Source of the DNA: Deltaproteobacteria bacterium
GTDB lineage: Bacteria; Desulfobacterota; DSM-4660; Desulfatiglandales; B25-G16
Assembly (NCBI GenBank): GCA_003646935.1
Contig: QMLW01000136.1
Location: forward strand, 1-6,047
Direction: 5' to 3'
Length of the DNA: 6,047 nucleotides
How positions within the stretch are numbered: position 1 is the first letter of the stretch; each line of letters opens with the position of its first letter. The notes under the pieces were generated by a model. The model was given only the letters and a program-made list of their open reading frames with translations. It did not search any database and was not told the DNA's origin. The position numbers and the translations under genes were made by a program. Positions 5,963-6,047 of the stretch are shown piece by piece.

Positions 5963-5991
5963 AACGGGTGCCCCGAAAAGGAGCACCCGTT
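5963..5991 (-). terminator. Strong intergenic hairpin after aapJ (attenuator / partial terminator)
   Basis: Arms at 5963-5974 and 5980-5991 are 12 bases each around a 5-base loop (UUUUC in the minus-strand RNA). In that RNA every position pairs, one of them as G-U; in the plus-strand RNA the same position would be a C-A mismatch, so the structure is fitted to the transporter's own transcript. It begins eight bases after the aapJ stop. Only a short UUU follows, so full termination is unlikely. Such hairpins between binding-protein and permease genes commonly stabilise the upstream mRNA and reduce read-through, giving more binding protein than membrane subunits. Confidence 0.65.
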
Positions 5992-5999
5992 CGTAAGGG

Positions 6000-6047
6000 T
6001 TATCGAAAGGCTGCGGGATACATGAGGCCGCCGCGTGTCCAGAGGTC
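6000..6047 (-). CDS. aapJ: Amino-acid ABC transporter substrate-binding protein, AapJ type (C-terminus only)
   Basis: Only the last 15 codons and the TAA stop (6000-6002) are inside the window; the gene continues past the right edge. The minus-strand translation is DLWTRGGLMYPAAFR. This matches the conserved end of AapJ-type periplasmic binding proteins, which finish in LWTxGGLxYxxxxR. The identification is strengthened by aapQ, aapM and aapP following on the same strand in the order known for aapJQMP. The protein would capture L-amino acids in the periplasm and deliver them to AapQM. Signal peptide and ligand-binding residues are outside the window. Confidence 0.8.
   Translation of the reverse strand, partial: DLWTRGGLMYPAAFR

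Overview
The window looks like a chromosomal segment from a Gram-negative bacterium. The best fit is a deltaproteobacterium (Desulfobacterota, sulfate-reducer or syntroph-like), inferred from two things. One is the gene trio of LOG-like protein, glutaredoxin and ferredoxin:thioredoxin reductase catalytic subunit. The other is the short GCGAAGC-type palindromic repeats scattered between genes. The assignment rests on protein resemblance only and is of moderate confidence.

Layout, left to right. Positions 1-241 are AT-rich and non-coding, packed with small repeats (an overlapping palindrome, a 4 x 8 bp tandem repeat, a GCGAAGC motif and an inverted repeat). From 1627 back to 242 on the minus strand lies a membrane-anchored M23 (LytM-type) peptidase with an intact zinc site. 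A short divergent intergenic region follows, with a good sigma70-like promoter for the peptidase. A plus-strand operon then runs from 1719 to about 2813: a LOG/TIGR00725-like nucleotide-binding protein, a small glutaredoxin-like protein, and a ferredoxin:thioredoxin reductase (FTR) catalytic subunit. The genes overlap, so the operon is tightly packed. It appears to be decaying: the glutaredoxin lacks the first cysteine of its CxxC motif. The FTR gene breaks off just after its first CPC motif, where a pair of stable hairpins has replaced the rest of the reading frame.

From 2710 to the right edge everything is on the minus strand and forms a general L-amino-acid ABC importer of the AapJQMP type, transcribed from right to left. 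The window holds the last 15 codons of the periplasmic binding protein (aapJ), a strong hairpin just behind it, two permeases (aapQ, aapM) and the ATPase (aapP). AapJ would capture amino acids in the periplasm, AapQ and AapM form the membrane channel, and AapP drives transport. The hairpin after aapJ fits the common pattern in which the binding protein is made in excess over the membrane parts. An 80 bp AT-rich gap before aapP carries a possible extra promoter.

The transporter and the redox operon converge at about 2640-2710, exactly where the hairpin pair sits. I found no wholly new system. The most interesting feature is the apparent joint loss of function of the glutaredoxin/FTR pair and the repeat element at the break.
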